Origin: Flavobacterium hiemivividum
GTDB lineage: Bacteria; Bacteroidota; Bacteroidia; Flavobacteriales; Flavobacteriaceae
Assembly: GCF_004349145.1 (NCBI RefSeq)
Contig: NZ_SMFO01000002.1
Location: forward strand, 124,001 to 188,000
DNA: 64,000 nucleotides
Direction of reading: 5' to 3'
In this document: positions 47,115 to 55,677 of the stretch, piece after piece
How positions within the stretch are numbered: the first letter of the stretch is position 1
How the letters are laid out: each line of letters begins with the position of its first letter
The notes under the pieces: generated by a model
Database searches by the model: none
The model's input: only the letters and a program-made list of their open reading frames with translations
Told to the model about the DNA's origin: nothing
Program-made: the position numbers and the translations under genes

Positions 47115-47155
47115 TGCTCTAATCTAAATTGTATTTTATCTCGTTTATTAGAGCA
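47115..47155. repeat. Perfect 9-bp inverted repeat upstream of the peptidase-like gene
   Basis: TGCTCTAAT (47115-47123) and ATTAGAGCA (47147-47155) flank a 23-base spacer, 30-70 bp upstream of the start codon. It may be an operator or a leader hairpin. Confidence 0.5.
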
Positions 47156-47376
47156 GTATTTTAATTACTAATTTTTATAAAAAAAGTTTTTAAAGGTTTA
47201 AGCGTTCTACAAATATTAAGAACTATCTAGGGCGCCTTTGAGTAAAAAATCTTTCTTTAAAAATTTAAAAGTAATAAAAAAATAGTAAAAAGACTTGCTA
47301 GAATGTGTTTGAAAATTAAAAATAAAGCATTAGAATCTGGGGGATTCCTATTTTAAATCTTATCCCGAAGCTGGTT

Positions 47377-48066
47377 TTAAACTTTGCTTTCTCCATTTAA
47401 ATCAGTTGTAAGTACAAGACTCATATAGTCAAAAAACGGGCGTACCGATTTAAATAATTCGTTTACCTTGTTTATGAAATCTGGGTCAACTACTTCTTGA
47501 TCAGTAAAATGATGTCTCAAGATAAATTGCTTGTGCCGTATTAAATTGATTGCTTCATGATCTTTTGAAAACCCTCTTGGAGACGTTAGAACTTTATCGC
47601 CAGCCAACTCTGTGAAATTTTCCTTTATTGATTTAGAGTTAAAAATTTCACGCCAGGCGTCATGATTTAGTTCGATATCTTTTCTTATTCTTTTTAGGTC
47701 ATCTGGATTAGGTGAGAAAAAACCGCATGCTAGAAAATTATTTTCGGGTTGGATATTCAAATAATACCCACCTCTTTTTAAGGAGGTAGCTCGTTGTAAT
47801 CCTATTGCAAAACGAGGTTTATAAGGCAATTTGTTTTTACTAAATCGAACATCATTATAGATTCGGTACAGACTTTTTTTACCAGAAGCATTTTCGATGG
47901 CGTCGTGAGAATTCATTAGAAGTATAAGTTGGTCAGCAAAAGCGATAATGTTATTTTGTGCTGTAGTATATTGTGTTTTATTTTCAGTAAACCAGTCTCT
48001 ATTGTTATTCTTCTCTAGATTTTTTAAAAAAGTAATGCTGCTATCGGTTATTATGAAATCTCTCAT
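47377..48066 (-). CDS. DUF2461 family protein
   Basis: 229 residues. The N-terminal FLKNLEKNNNRDWFTENK, the YRIYNDVRFSKNKLPYKP box and the GGYYLNIQPENNFLACGFF segment are diagnostic of DUF2461 (TIGR02453). Function unknown in all members I know. Predicted cytoplasmic, single gene. Confidence 0.9.
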   Translation of the reverse strand: MRDFIITDSSITFLKNLEKNNNRDWFTENKTQYTTAQNNIIAFADQLILLMNSHDAIENASGKKSLYRIYNDVRFSKNKLPYKPRFAIGLQRATSLKRGGYYLNIQPENNFLACGFFSPNPDDLKRIRKDIELNHDAWREIFNSKSIKENFTELAGDKVLTSPRGFSKDHEAINLIRHKQFILRHHFTDQEVVDPDFINKVNELFKSVRPFFDYMSLVLTTDLNGESKV

Positions 48067-48079
48067 TATTCATTTTTAT

Positions 48080-48087
48080 CAAATGTA
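48080..48087 (-). promoter_or_regulatory. Likely -7 element of the DUF2461 gene
   Basis: TACATTTG on the minus strand, 13 bp before the ATG, which would give a very short leader. Confidence 0.4.
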
Positions 48088-48246
48088 GGAAACTTTTTTT
48101 ATGAAGTATGAAATTTGGGTTGTAGTACTTCATTTATGGGGTATATGTTGTAAACCACAAATACTCTTGTTAAGGGATTGAAATAAAAATTGGACTAAGA
48201 TGATTAATTAGATAATATAGGAATAGCTTTTAAATATTTAACTTAA

Positions 48247-48339
48247 ACTGCCACTCAGACTGCACTATTTTTTCAATGTCAGTCAATTCAAAATGTCATG
48301 TTGGCAGATTATTTTCCGCCATTTTAACATAAACTGACA
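48247..48339 (+). promoter_or_regulatory. Cluster of ACTGnCA-like half-sites upstream of the dnaK promoter
   Basis: Within 93 bp there are ACTGCCA (48247-48253), ACTGACA on the minus strand (48283-48277), CTGCCA on the minus strand (48307-48302) and ACTGACA (48333-48339), with ATGACA also on the minus strand nearby. They lie 20-115 bp before the -24 box, where an enhancer-binding protein for sigma-54 would bind. Confidence 0.45.
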
Positions 48340-48359
48340 ATTAATAAGGAGCTTTTGGC

Positions 48360-48375
48360 TTGGCACAAAGATTGC
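48360..48375 (+). promoter_or_regulatory. Sigma-54 promoter of dnaK
   Basis: TTGGCAC (48360-48366) and TTGC (48372-48375) match the -24/-12 consensus. GG and GC are separated by exactly 10 bases. Transcription would start near 48387 and give a leader of about 43 bases. No TAnnTTTG element is obvious in this gap. Confidence 0.72.
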
Positions 48376-48429
48376 TTTAGAGTCATCAAGTTATAAAAAT
48401 AAGTATACAATAAATTAAATATATTAAAA

Positions 48430-50313
48430 ATGGGTAAAATAATCGGAATTGATTTAGGTACGACAAACTCTTGTGTCTCTGTAATGGAAGGTAACGAAGC
48501 AGTTGTTATCCCTAATGCAGAAGGAAAAAGAACAACACCATCTATCATCGCTTTTGTTGAAGGTGGAGAGATTAAAGTGGGAGATCCTGCAAAAAGACAA
48601 GCGGTAACAAATCCTACCAAAACAATTGCTTCTATTAAACGTTTTATGGGTCATTCTTTTTCTGAAGTTACGGCTGAAGCAAAAAGAGTTTCTTACAAAG
48701 TAGTAAAAGGGGACAACAATACACCACGTGTTGATATTGATGGTCGTTTATACACTGCACAAGAATTGTCAGCAATGACACTTCAAAAAATGAAAAAAAC
48801 TGCTGAAGACTATTTAGGTCAAACAGTTACTGAGGCAGTTATTACTGTTCCTGCTTACTTTAATGATTCACAACGTCAAGCGACTAAAGAAGCTGGTGAA
48901 ATTGCAGGTCTTAAAGTTATGCGTATTATCAACGAGCCTACAGCTGCAGCTTTAGCTTACGGTCTTGATAAAAAAGGAAAAGATCAAAAAATTGCTGTTT
49001 ACGATTTAGGTGGAGGTACATTTGATATCTCTGTTCTTGAATTAGGAGACGGAGTTTTTGAAGTATTGTCTACAAATGGTGATACTCACCTTGGTGGAGA
49101 TGATTTTGACCACGAAATTATTGACTGGTTAGCTGCTGATTTCTTAGCTGAAGAAGGTATTGATTTACGTTTAGATCCAATGTCTTTGCAACGTTTGAAA
49201 GAAGCTGCTGAGAAAGCAAAAATTGAATTATCTTCTTCTGCTGAAACTGAAATCAACTTACCATACGTAACTGCTACAGCTTCAGGACCAAAACACTTAG
49301 TTAAAAAATTAACTAGAGCTCAATTTGAGAAATTAACTGACGCATTAGTAAAACGTTCTATGGCACCAGTTGCTAAATCATTGAAAGATGCAGGTTTAAC
49401 GGTTTCTGATATTGACGAAGTGATTCTTGTTGGAGGTTCTACTCGTATGCCAAGAATTGCTGAAGAAGTTGAAAAATTCTTTGGTAAAAAAGCGTCTAAA
49501 GGAGTTAACCCTGATGAAGTTGTTGCAATTGGAGCAGCTATTCAAGGTGGAGTTCTTTCTGGAGATGTAAAAGATGTATTGTTACTTGACGTTACACCTT
49601 TATCTTTAGGTATCGAAACTATGGGGGGTGTTATGACAACTCTTATTGAGTCTAATACTACTATTCCAACTAAAAAATCACAAGTATTCTCTACTGCTGC
49701 AGATTCTCAACCAACAGTTGAAATTCACGTATTGCAAGGAGCTAGAGCAATGGCTGCTGATAATAAAACAATTGGTCGTTTCCATTTAGATGGTTTACCA
49801 CCAGCTCCAAGAGGGGTTCCACAAATTGAAGTAACTTTTGATATTGATGCTAATGGTATCATCAAAGTTTCGGCAACTGATAAAGGAACTGGAAAATCTC
49901 ACGATATTCGTATCGAAGCTTCTTCTGGATTAACATCTGAAGAAATCGAAAAAATGAAACAAGATGCTGAAGCTAACGCTGAGTCTGACAAAATCGCAAG
50001 AGAAAGAGCTGAAAAATTGAACGAAGCAGATGGAATGATCTTCCAAACTGAAACTCAATTGAAAGAGTTAGGGGATAAATTATCTGACGAAAACAAAGTA
50101 GCTGTAGAATATGCATTAACTGAATTGAGAATGGCTCACCAATCTCAAGACATTCCTGCAATCCAAACTGCGCTTGATAATATCAATGCTGCTTGGAAAA
50201 CTGCTACTGAAGCAATGTACGCTCAAGGAGAACAAGGTCAAGGTGCTGCACAGCCACAAGCTGAAGCGCAAGGAGACGATGTTCAAGACGTAGATTACGA
50301 AGAAGTAAAATAA
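48430..50313 (+). CDS. dnaK: Molecular chaperone DnaK (Hsp70)
   Basis: 627 residues, full length. ATPase domain with [22 protein letters not shown] and [10 protein letters not shown]. The substrate-binding domain has [17 protein letters not shown]. The helical lid ends in the acidic [11 protein letters not shown] tail, close to the canonical EEVK end. It folds and protects proteins with DnaJ and GrpE, neither of which is in this window. The codon choice is clearly of a highly expressed gene. It is monocistronic. Confidence 0.98.
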   Translation: MGKIIGIDLGTTNSCVSVMEGNEAVVIPNAEGKRTTPSIIAFVEGGEIKVGDPAKRQAVTNPTKTIASIKRFMGHSFSEVTAEAKRVSYKVVKGDNNTPRVDIDGRLYTAQELSAMTLQKMKKTAEDYLGQTVTEAVITVPAYFNDSQRQATKEAGEIAGLKVMRIINEPTAAALAYGLDKKGKDQKIAVYDLGGGTFDISVLELGDGVFEVLSTNGDTHLGGDDFDHEIIDWLAADFLAEEGIDLRLDPMSLQRLKEAAEKAKIELSSSAETEINLPYVTATASGPKHLVKKLTRAQFEKLTDALVKRSMAPVAKSLKDAGLTVSDIDEVILVGGSTRMPRIAEEVEKFFGKKASKGVNPDEVVAIGAAIQGGVLSGDVKDVLLLDVTPLSLGIETMGGVMTTLIESNTTIPTKKSQVFSTAADSQPTVEIHVLQGARAMAADNKTIGRFHLDGLPPAPRGVPQIEVTFDIDANGIIKVSATDKGTGKSHDIRIEASSGLTSEEIEKMKQDAEANAESDKIARERAEKLNEADGMIFQTETQLKELGDKLSDENKVAVEYALTELRMAHQSQDIPAIQTALDNINAAWKTATEAMYAQGEQGQGAAQPQAEAQGDDVQDVDYEEVK

Positions 50314-50322
50314 TTATTTTCT

Positions 50323-50350
50323 GTAGAGATGCACTTCGGCGCATCTCTAC
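50323..50350. repeat. Dispersed-type palindrome after dnaK
   Basis: GTAGAGATGC (50323-50332) and GCATCTCTAC (50341-50350) pair perfectly around an 8-base loop. This GTAGAGA...TCTCTAC type of palindrome recurs in many bacterial intergenic regions. There is only one copy here. Confidence 0.6.
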
Positions 50351-50360
50351 TATATAATAC

Positions 50361-50393
50361 AAAAAACCGATCTAGAAATAGCTCGGTTTTTTT
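50361..50393 (+). terminator. Terminator of dnaK
   Basis: AAAACCGA pairs with TCGGTTTT around a 12-base loop, followed by T7. It overlaps the stop codon of the converging blh gene and may serve both. Confidence 0.8.
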
Positions 50394-51291
50394 ATGCGCT
50401 TTTTGTATTTTTTTTATGCATCATTTTCAGAATTACTAATACGTGTGGAAATGTGATAGCTGCAAGAAAAGAGAAAAACAGAGCATTAAATATTTCTTTA
50501 TCTCTAAATAGGAAATAGAGAAGTCCAATTCCCAATAATGAAACCAACCAATATACAAAGGCATTCCTGCAGTAGGCTATGAATAGGCTAAAGTTAAAAG
50601 AACCATAAATGAATATTATTTGGTCAATTATAGAAGGAATGCTATGCCAAATGATAAAGTAGATTGCAAATCCCCATATTAAACTGGAAGTTTTGAATAT
50701 GACCGCAAAAACCACAAGAAAAAATAATTCTGCCTGTAATTTTTTTCGAAAGGATTCAAAATTCCAATAAAAATAAGCACTTATACTTAGAAAGATCAAT
50801 CCGCTAGTCAAGAGGATTTCATTTATATATAACGTAGGGACTTTAAATCGTATAATCTCAGTTACGATCACTTCAACTTCATTAGAATGAAAGTAAAATA
50901 ACAAATACAATATAATGATTCCGTAAATAAAAGGATAAACAATCAAGAGAAATTTTGAGACTTTAAAATCCAAATACAAGCCTTGCTGATCGCCAAAGTG
51001 AAAGGCACTAACAAAAATAAAAAGAATTAAGGCTAGCATAGGTATTAAATAGAATAGCAGTACCCCAAATAAAACTACAAGAACATAATAGGTTAATATT
51101 TTTTTAAATGAAATTCTGTTGTGAGAATCGTTTGTACTCTGAATTATAAGTAAATCATTAGCACCATGTAAAATTCCAAAGCTAAAAATGAGTAAAAAAC
51201 CAATTACTATTTGAACTTCTGTTGGAAAAAAGGAGGTGAGCCATAAGCAAAAAAAGCTTGCTACGATTGCAATATTTGTGTATCTAAGCAT
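50392..51291 (-). CDS. blh: Beta-carotene 15,15'-dioxygenase, Brp/Blh family
   Basis: 299 residues from the Met of MLRYTNIAIVASFF; the longer frame adds 15 residues upstream. A polytopic membrane enzyme that cleaves beta-carotene into two retinal molecules. Four conserved histidines expected to hold the iron are in place: His42 (LHGANDL), His98 (FHFGDQQG), His216 (IWHSIPS) and His283 (FPHVLVI). It is divergent from the rhodopsin gene and would supply its chromophore. Carotenoid-synthesis genes are not in this window. Confidence 0.92.
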   Translation of the reverse strand: MLRYTNIAIVASFFCLWLTSFFPTEVQIVIGFLLIFSFGILHGANDLLIIQSTNDSHNRISFKKILTYYVLVVLFGVLLFYLIPMLALILFIFVSAFHFGDQQGLYLDFKVSKFLLIVYPFIYGIIILYLLFYFHSNEVEVIVTEIIRFKVPTLYINEILLTSGLIFLSISAYFYWNFESFRKKLQAELFFLVVFAVIFKTSSLIWGFAIYFIIWHSIPSIIDQIIFIYGSFNFSLFIAYCRNAFVYWLVSLLGIGLLYFLFRDKEIFNALFFSFLAAITFPHVLVILKMMHKKNTKSA

Positions 51292-51363
51292 GATTAATTT
51301 AAATTTGTTTAAAATTAAACAAAAACAATGGAACAAAATGTAATTTATTTGTTTAACATTACT

Positions 51364-51371
51364 TATATTTG
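51364..51371 (+). promoter_or_regulatory. Likely -7 element of the rhodopsin promoter
   Basis: TATATTTG fits TAnnTTTG. The predicted start of transcription (about 51378) makes the AACCTTT repeats nearly the whole leader. Confidence 0.5.
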
Positions 51372-51382
51372 ATTAAACAAAT

Positions 51383-51410
51383 AACCTTTAACCTTTAACC
51401 TTTAACCTTT
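51383..51410 (+). repeat. Four perfect AACCTTT tandem repeats directly before the rhodopsin start
   Basis: Four identical 7-bp units end four bases before the ATG at 51415. They lie between the -7 element and the start codon, so a gain or loss of units would change leader length in 7-bp steps. Confidence 0.9.
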
Positions 51411-51414
51411 AATT

Positions 51415-52140
51415 ATGACAAATTTTATGTTTATTTCAGGAATGGTTGCAAAGTTATCTCCTACAGACTACGTAGGATTCACTTTTTTCGTAGGGTGCAT
51501 GGCAATGATGGCCGCATCTGCATTTTTCTTTCTATCACTTAGTCAATTTGATAAAAAGTGGCGTACTTCAGTCTTAGTTTCGGGTTTAATTACTTTTATT
51601 GCTGCAGTTCATTATTTCTACATGAGAGATTATTGGGCCGCATTTGGAGAATCACCTACCTTTTTCCGTTATGTTGACTGGGTATTGACAGTGCCATTAA
51701 TGTGTGTTGAGTTTTATTTAATATTGAAAATAGCGGGAGCTAAGCAATCTTTGTTATGGAAGATGATTATTTATTCTCTAATAATGTTGATTACTGGTTA
51801 CTTTGGTGAAGTCGTCTTCACGGAAGCCGCCGCTTTTTGGGGAGCAGTTTCAGGAGTAGCTTATTTCTTAATCGTTTACGAGATATGGTTAGGTGAAGCT
51901 TCAAAATTAGCGAAAGCTGCAGGTGGAAATGTACTTACTGCACACAAAATATTATGTTGGTTTGTACTTGTAGGTTGGGCTATATACCCATTAGGATACA
52001 TGATGGGGACAACAGGATGGTACAACGGATTAATTCCTTCTGGTAATATCGATGTTGTCTACAATATCGCGGACGCAATCAATAAAATTGGTTTTGGATT
52101 AGTAATATATACTTTAGCAGTGAAATCACAAGTTAACTAA
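51415..52140 (+). CDS. Proteorhodopsin, green-absorbing type, outward proton pump (DTE motif)
   Basis: 241 residues, seven helices. Helix C reads RYVDWVLTVPLMCVEF: Asp88, Thr92 and Glu99 correspond to proteorhodopsin Asp97, Thr101 and Glu108, the DTE set of proton pumps. His66 matches the His75 partner of the proton acceptor. The tuning position (105 in proteorhodopsin) is Met96, as in green-absorbing forms. The retinal lysine is Lys224 in DAINKIGFG, with Asp220 as second counter-ion. It lacks the NDQ motif of sodium pumps. Divergent from blh; it converts light to proton-motive force. Confidence 0.96.
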   Translation: MTNFMFISGMVAKLSPTDYVGFTFFVGCMAMMAASAFFFLSLSQFDKKWRTSVLVSGLITFIAAVHYFYMRDYWAAFGESPTFFRYVDWVLTVPLMCVEFYLILKIAGAKQSLLWKMIIYSLIMLITGYFGEVVFTEAAAFWGAVSGVAYFLIVYEIWLGEASKLAKAAGGNVLTAHKILCWFVLVGWAIYPLGYMMGTTGWYNGLIPSGNIDVVYNIADAINKIGFGLVIYTLAVKSQVN

Positions 52141-52164
52141 AAAATACAAATTTATTTGTTTATT

Positions 52165-52197
52165 AAAACCGGGCTAGTCATAGTTCGGTTTTTTTTT
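52165..52197 (+). terminator. Terminator of the rhodopsin gene
   Basis: AAAACCG pairs with CGGTTTT across a 14-base loop and is followed by a T-run. Confidence 0.75.
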
Positions 52198-52363
52198 AGC
52201 TGTGCAACATGATAAATCTCATGGTATACAAGAAGAGGGCTTAATACCTTTGTTTACTTTAATAATTATCGAATGAAATCATCGGTAACACTTATTTCAA
52301 AAATGTTAAGGGACTATTCATTGAAGAAAGAATTTTGTAATATTACTGTATATATAATTTTAC

Positions 52364-53434
52364 ATGAGAAAAATTAAATTTAAAAAAGTTAGAAAAGTAC
52401 AACCGAATAATCTTGAATATACCGGAAGGCACAAAAAGATGGAGTCGGAACTACAATTATTTGTTTATGACACTGCAGACTTTCTTGAATATGAAGAAAT
52501 TGATATTATCGACTTAAAGAGTTGTATTAATGATAAAAAAACAAATTGGCTGAATCTACACGGTTTAAATGAACTTGAAATAATAGAAGCAATAGGAGCT
52601 TTTTTCAAGATTGATAATTTTTTGCTTTCTGATATTTTAAACACGACTAGGCGAACAAAGGTGGAAGAATCGCCAGATACTTTGTTTTTTAATATAAAAT
52701 CCATGCTGCCTGCTGAGAATTCAGATAATATTAGTGTGGAGCAAATTAGTTTTTTAATAAAAAATAATGTTCTGATTTCTTTCCAAGAAAAGAGAAGTGA
52801 TTTTTTCTCACATATAAGGGAAAGAATTAGAAACCAAGCTGGAAGTGTTCGTAGTAAAAAGGCTGATTTTTTACTGTATTTGTTGTTAGATGCTGTTATG
52901 GAGAATTTCTACATCACTATCGAAAATGAAGAAGACAAAGTCGAAGAATTAATAAATCTTTCTAAGAATAGTACCGACCCCAAAATTCTGGAGCGAATTG
53001 AGAAACACCGTGATAATTTTAATTTTTTAAAACGTTCGATTGTTCCACTTCGGGATTCCTTGTATGCGATTAAAAGTTTGAAAGAAGACGAAGATTTTGA
53101 AGTTATCGAATTAGAAACCTTCAGCTATTTTTCGAGATTGCATCAAAAAAGCTTAGAGCTTTTAGAGCAAATTGACTCAGATATGGGGATGTTAGAAAGT
53201 GCATCTAATTTCTTTTTCTCTTCGCAAACGCATAAGATGAATGAGATTATGAAAACATTGACCATTGTATCTGCAATATTTATTCCGCTTACTTTTATTG
53301 TTGGAATTTATGGGATGAATTTTGATAATATGCCCGAACTAAGGCAACATAATGGATACTTTACGGTTATTGGTGTCATGATTTTAATCGTAATAGGAAT
53401 GGTTTTTTATTTTAAAAAGCGTCGATGGTTTTAA
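52364..53434 (+). CDS. corA: CorA magnesium/cobalt channel
   Basis: 356 residues. A long cytoplasmic alpha/beta and coiled N-terminal domain is followed by two C-terminal helices. The diagnostic GMN motif (Gly317-Met318-Asn319, in GIYGMNF) sits at the end of the first helix, and the protein ends in a positive KKRRWF tail. It imports Mg2+ as a homopentamer. It is followed at 56 bp by pta. Confidence 0.94.
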   Translation: MRKIKFKKVRKVQPNNLEYTGRHKKMESELQLFVYDTADFLEYEEIDIIDLKSCINDKKTNWLNLHGLNELEIIEAIGAFFKIDNFLLSDILNTTRRTKVEESPDTLFFNIKSMLPAENSDNISVEQISFLIKNNVLISFQEKRSDFFSHIRERIRNQAGSVRSKKADFLLYLLLDAVMENFYITIENEEDKVEELINLSKNSTDPKILERIEKHRDNFNFLKRSIVPLRDSLYAIKSLKEDEDFEVIELETFSYFSRLHQKSLELLEQIDSDMGMLESASNFFFSSQTHKMNEIMKTLTIVSAIFIPLTFIVGIYGMNFDNMPELRQHNGYFTVIGVMILIVIGMVFYFKKRRWF

Positions 53435-53490
53435 CTACTAAAAGAAGGTAAATATTCAATTTATATTAGAATTAAATTTAAAAACAAAAA

Positions 53491-55584
53491 ATGAACAAAG
53501 CCATATACATAGCGACTTCTGAGCACAATAGTGGCAAGTCGATTATTACTCTAGGTTTAATGAGTATGCTAATTGGTAAAACAGCCAAAGTAGGTTATTT
53601 TAGACCTATAATTGAGGATTTTGAAGATGGAAAATTAGACAATCACATCGAAACTGTAATCTCTCATTTTGGTCTGGATATTGCATTTGAAGATGCATTT
53701 GCCATTACCAAAAGCAAGCTGATAAAAAAGAAAAATCAAGGTAGAATAGGAGAAGTTCTCGATCTAATTATCGATAAATACAAACGACTGGAAGAACAAT
53801 TTGATTTTGTTTTAGTTGAGGGAACGAGTTTTAGCGGTGAAGGAACCGTAATCGAACTCGATATGAATGTGTTAATCGCTAAAAACTTAGGGATCCCAAC
53901 AATAATTGTGGGTTCTGGAGTTGGTAAAACATTAGATGAGTTAGTTGACAGCCTTTATTTGGCATACGATTCCTTTCGAGTAAAGGAAGTCGAAGTGTTG
54001 GGAATTATTGCTAATAAAGTACAACCTGAAAATATTCAATTAGTAACTGATGGTTTGAGAGCAAGTTTGCCAAAAGAGATTTTGGTTAATTCTATTCCAA
54101 TTATTCACAGTTTGAATAATCCAACGATTAAAGAAATTGTTGATGAACTAGGTGCCAAAGTGCTTTTTGGTGGTGAATTCTTAAATAATCAAATTGGGAA
54201 TTTTAGTGTTGGAGCCATGCAGCTGCGCAACTATTTGTTACACCTGAAAGAAAATGCGCTAGTAATCACTCCTGGTGATCGTGCTGATATTATTTTGGGA
54301 GCATTGCAAGCCAATGAATCTGCAAATTACCCAACCATTGCAGGAATAGTTTTGACGGGTAATATAGTCCCTGACGACAGTATTCTTAAATTAATTGAAG
54401 GACTAACTAGTGTTGTTCCTATTATTTCTGTTGAAGAAGGGACATATCGAATAACCAATAAAATAGGCGATATCAAAGCTAAGATTTATGCTGATAATAA
54501 GCAGAAAATCGAGACTTCTATTAATACTTTCGAAAAGTATGTTGATTTGGATAGTTTGGCTAAAAAACTAAGTTCTTTTGAAGCGGAAGGGATGACTCCA
54601 AAAATGTTTCAGTACAACCTAGTAAAAAGAGCTAAAAAACATAGAAAGCATATCGTTTTGCCAGAAGGGAATGACGATCGAATTATTATCGCTGCCTCTC
54701 GATTGTTAACTATGAATGTAGTTGATATTTCTATTCTCGGAAATAAAAAACAAATTGAAAATAAGGTAGCAGAATTAGGTATAGCTTTCGATTTTTCGAA
54801 AATAAAAATCATCAATCCTATTGAATCTGAGAATTATGAGGACTATGTAAATACCTATTATGAGTTGCGCAAGAACAAAAATGTTACTTTGGGAATGGCG
54901 AAAGACTTAATGGAAGACGGCTCGTATTTTGGGACAATGATGGTGTATAAAGGTCATGCGGACGGAATGGTTTCTGGAGCAGCTCATACCACCCAACATA
55001 CGATTCTACCAGCCTTACAATTCATAAAAACGAAACCAGATAGTTGTATTGTTTCTTCAATATTTTTTATGTGTTTAGAAGATCGAGTATCTGTTTTTGG
55101 CGATTGCGCCATTAATCCGAATCCAACTGCAGAACAATTGGCCGAAATTGCAATTTCTTCAGCCGATTCCAGTTTAGCTTTCGGTATTGAACCAAAAGTG
55201 GCTATGCTGTCTTATTCTTCTGGTTCTTCGGGAAAAGGGGATGAAGTAGAAAAAGTGAGAAAAGCAACTGAAATAGTGCGATTAAAACGCCCCGATTTAA
55301 AAATTGAAGGACCGATACAATATGACGCCGCAGTTGATATGGCTGTAGGACAAAGTAAAATGCCAAATTCAGAAGTGGCTGGACAGGCAAGTGTCCTTAT
55401 TTTCCCTGATTTGAATACGGGTAACAATACGTATAAAGCAGTGCAAAGAGAAACCGGAGCATTAGCCATCGGGCCCATGTTGCAAGGATTAAACAAACCT
55501 GTAAACGATTTAAGCCGTGGCTGTACAGTGGATGATATTATCAATACGGTGGTTATTACAGCAATTCAAGCTCAGGGATTGTAG
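53491..55584 (+). CDS. pta: Phosphate acetyltransferase (long form)
   Basis: 697 residues. The N-terminal part is a BioD-like P-loop region (ATSEHNSGKSIITLGLM), a DRTGG-type middle domain follows (LVITPGDRADIILGAL), and the catalytic PTA domain starts at about residue 375 (HIVLPEGNDDRIIIAA, MVSGAAHTTQ, LSYSSGSSG). Converts acetyl-CoA and phosphate into acetyl phosphate. Full length for the E. coli type. It precedes ackA. Confidence 0.96.
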   Translation: MNKAIYIATSEHNSGKSIITLGLMSMLIGKTAKVGYFRPIIEDFEDGKLDNHIETVISHFGLDIAFEDAFAITKSKLIKKKNQGRIGEVLDLIIDKYKRLEEQFDFVLVEGTSFSGEGTVIELDMNVLIAKNLGIPTIIVGSGVGKTLDELVDSLYLAYDSFRVKEVEVLGIIANKVQPENIQLVTDGLRASLPKEILVNSIPIIHSLNNPTIKEIVDELGAKVLFGGEFLNNQIGNFSVGAMQLRNYLLHLKENALVITPGDRADIILGALQANESANYPTIAGIVLTGNIVPDDSILKLIEGLTSVVPIISVEEGTYRITNKIGDIKAKIYADNKQKIETSINTFEKYVDLDSLAKKLSSFEAEGMTPKMFQYNLVKRAKKHRKHIVLPEGNDDRIIIAASRLLTMNVVDISILGNKKQIENKVAELGIAFDFSKIKIINPIESENYEDYVNTYYELRKNKNVTLGMAKDLMEDGSYFGTMMVYKGHADGMVSGAAHTTQHTILPALQFIKTKPDSCIVSSIFFMCLEDRVSVFGDCAINPNPTAEQLAEIAISSADSSLAFGIEPKVAMLSYSSGSSGKGDEVEKVRKATEIVRLKRPDLKIEGPIQYDAAVDMAVGQSKMPNSEVAGQASVLIFPDLNTGNNTYKAVQRETGALAIGPMLQGLNKPVNDLSRGCTVDDIINTVVITAIQAQGL

Positions 55585-55594
55585 CTTTTTATTT

Positions 55595-55656
55595 AAAGAT
55601 TGAAATATTTTATGATGTAAACGATAATCTTTTAATCTTGAAATATTTCAATCTTT
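55595..55656. repeat. Perfect 16-bp inverted repeat between pta and ackA
   Basis: AAAGATTGAAATATTT (55595-55610) and its exact reverse complement (55641-55656) flank a 30-base loop. It lies in the 93-bp gap, 21 bp before ackA. It could be an RNA structure that sets pta/ackA ratio. Confidence 0.75.
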
Positions 55657-55677
55657 TGATCTTTAAATTAAATATAA

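Noticed and set aside
51383-51410. CRISPR-like repeat
   Set aside because: The units are only 7 bp and have no spacers; it is a simple tandem repeat.
51415-52140. Sodium- or chloride-pumping rhodopsin
   Set aside because: Helix C has the Asp-Thr-Glu set of proton pumps, not NDQ or NTQ.
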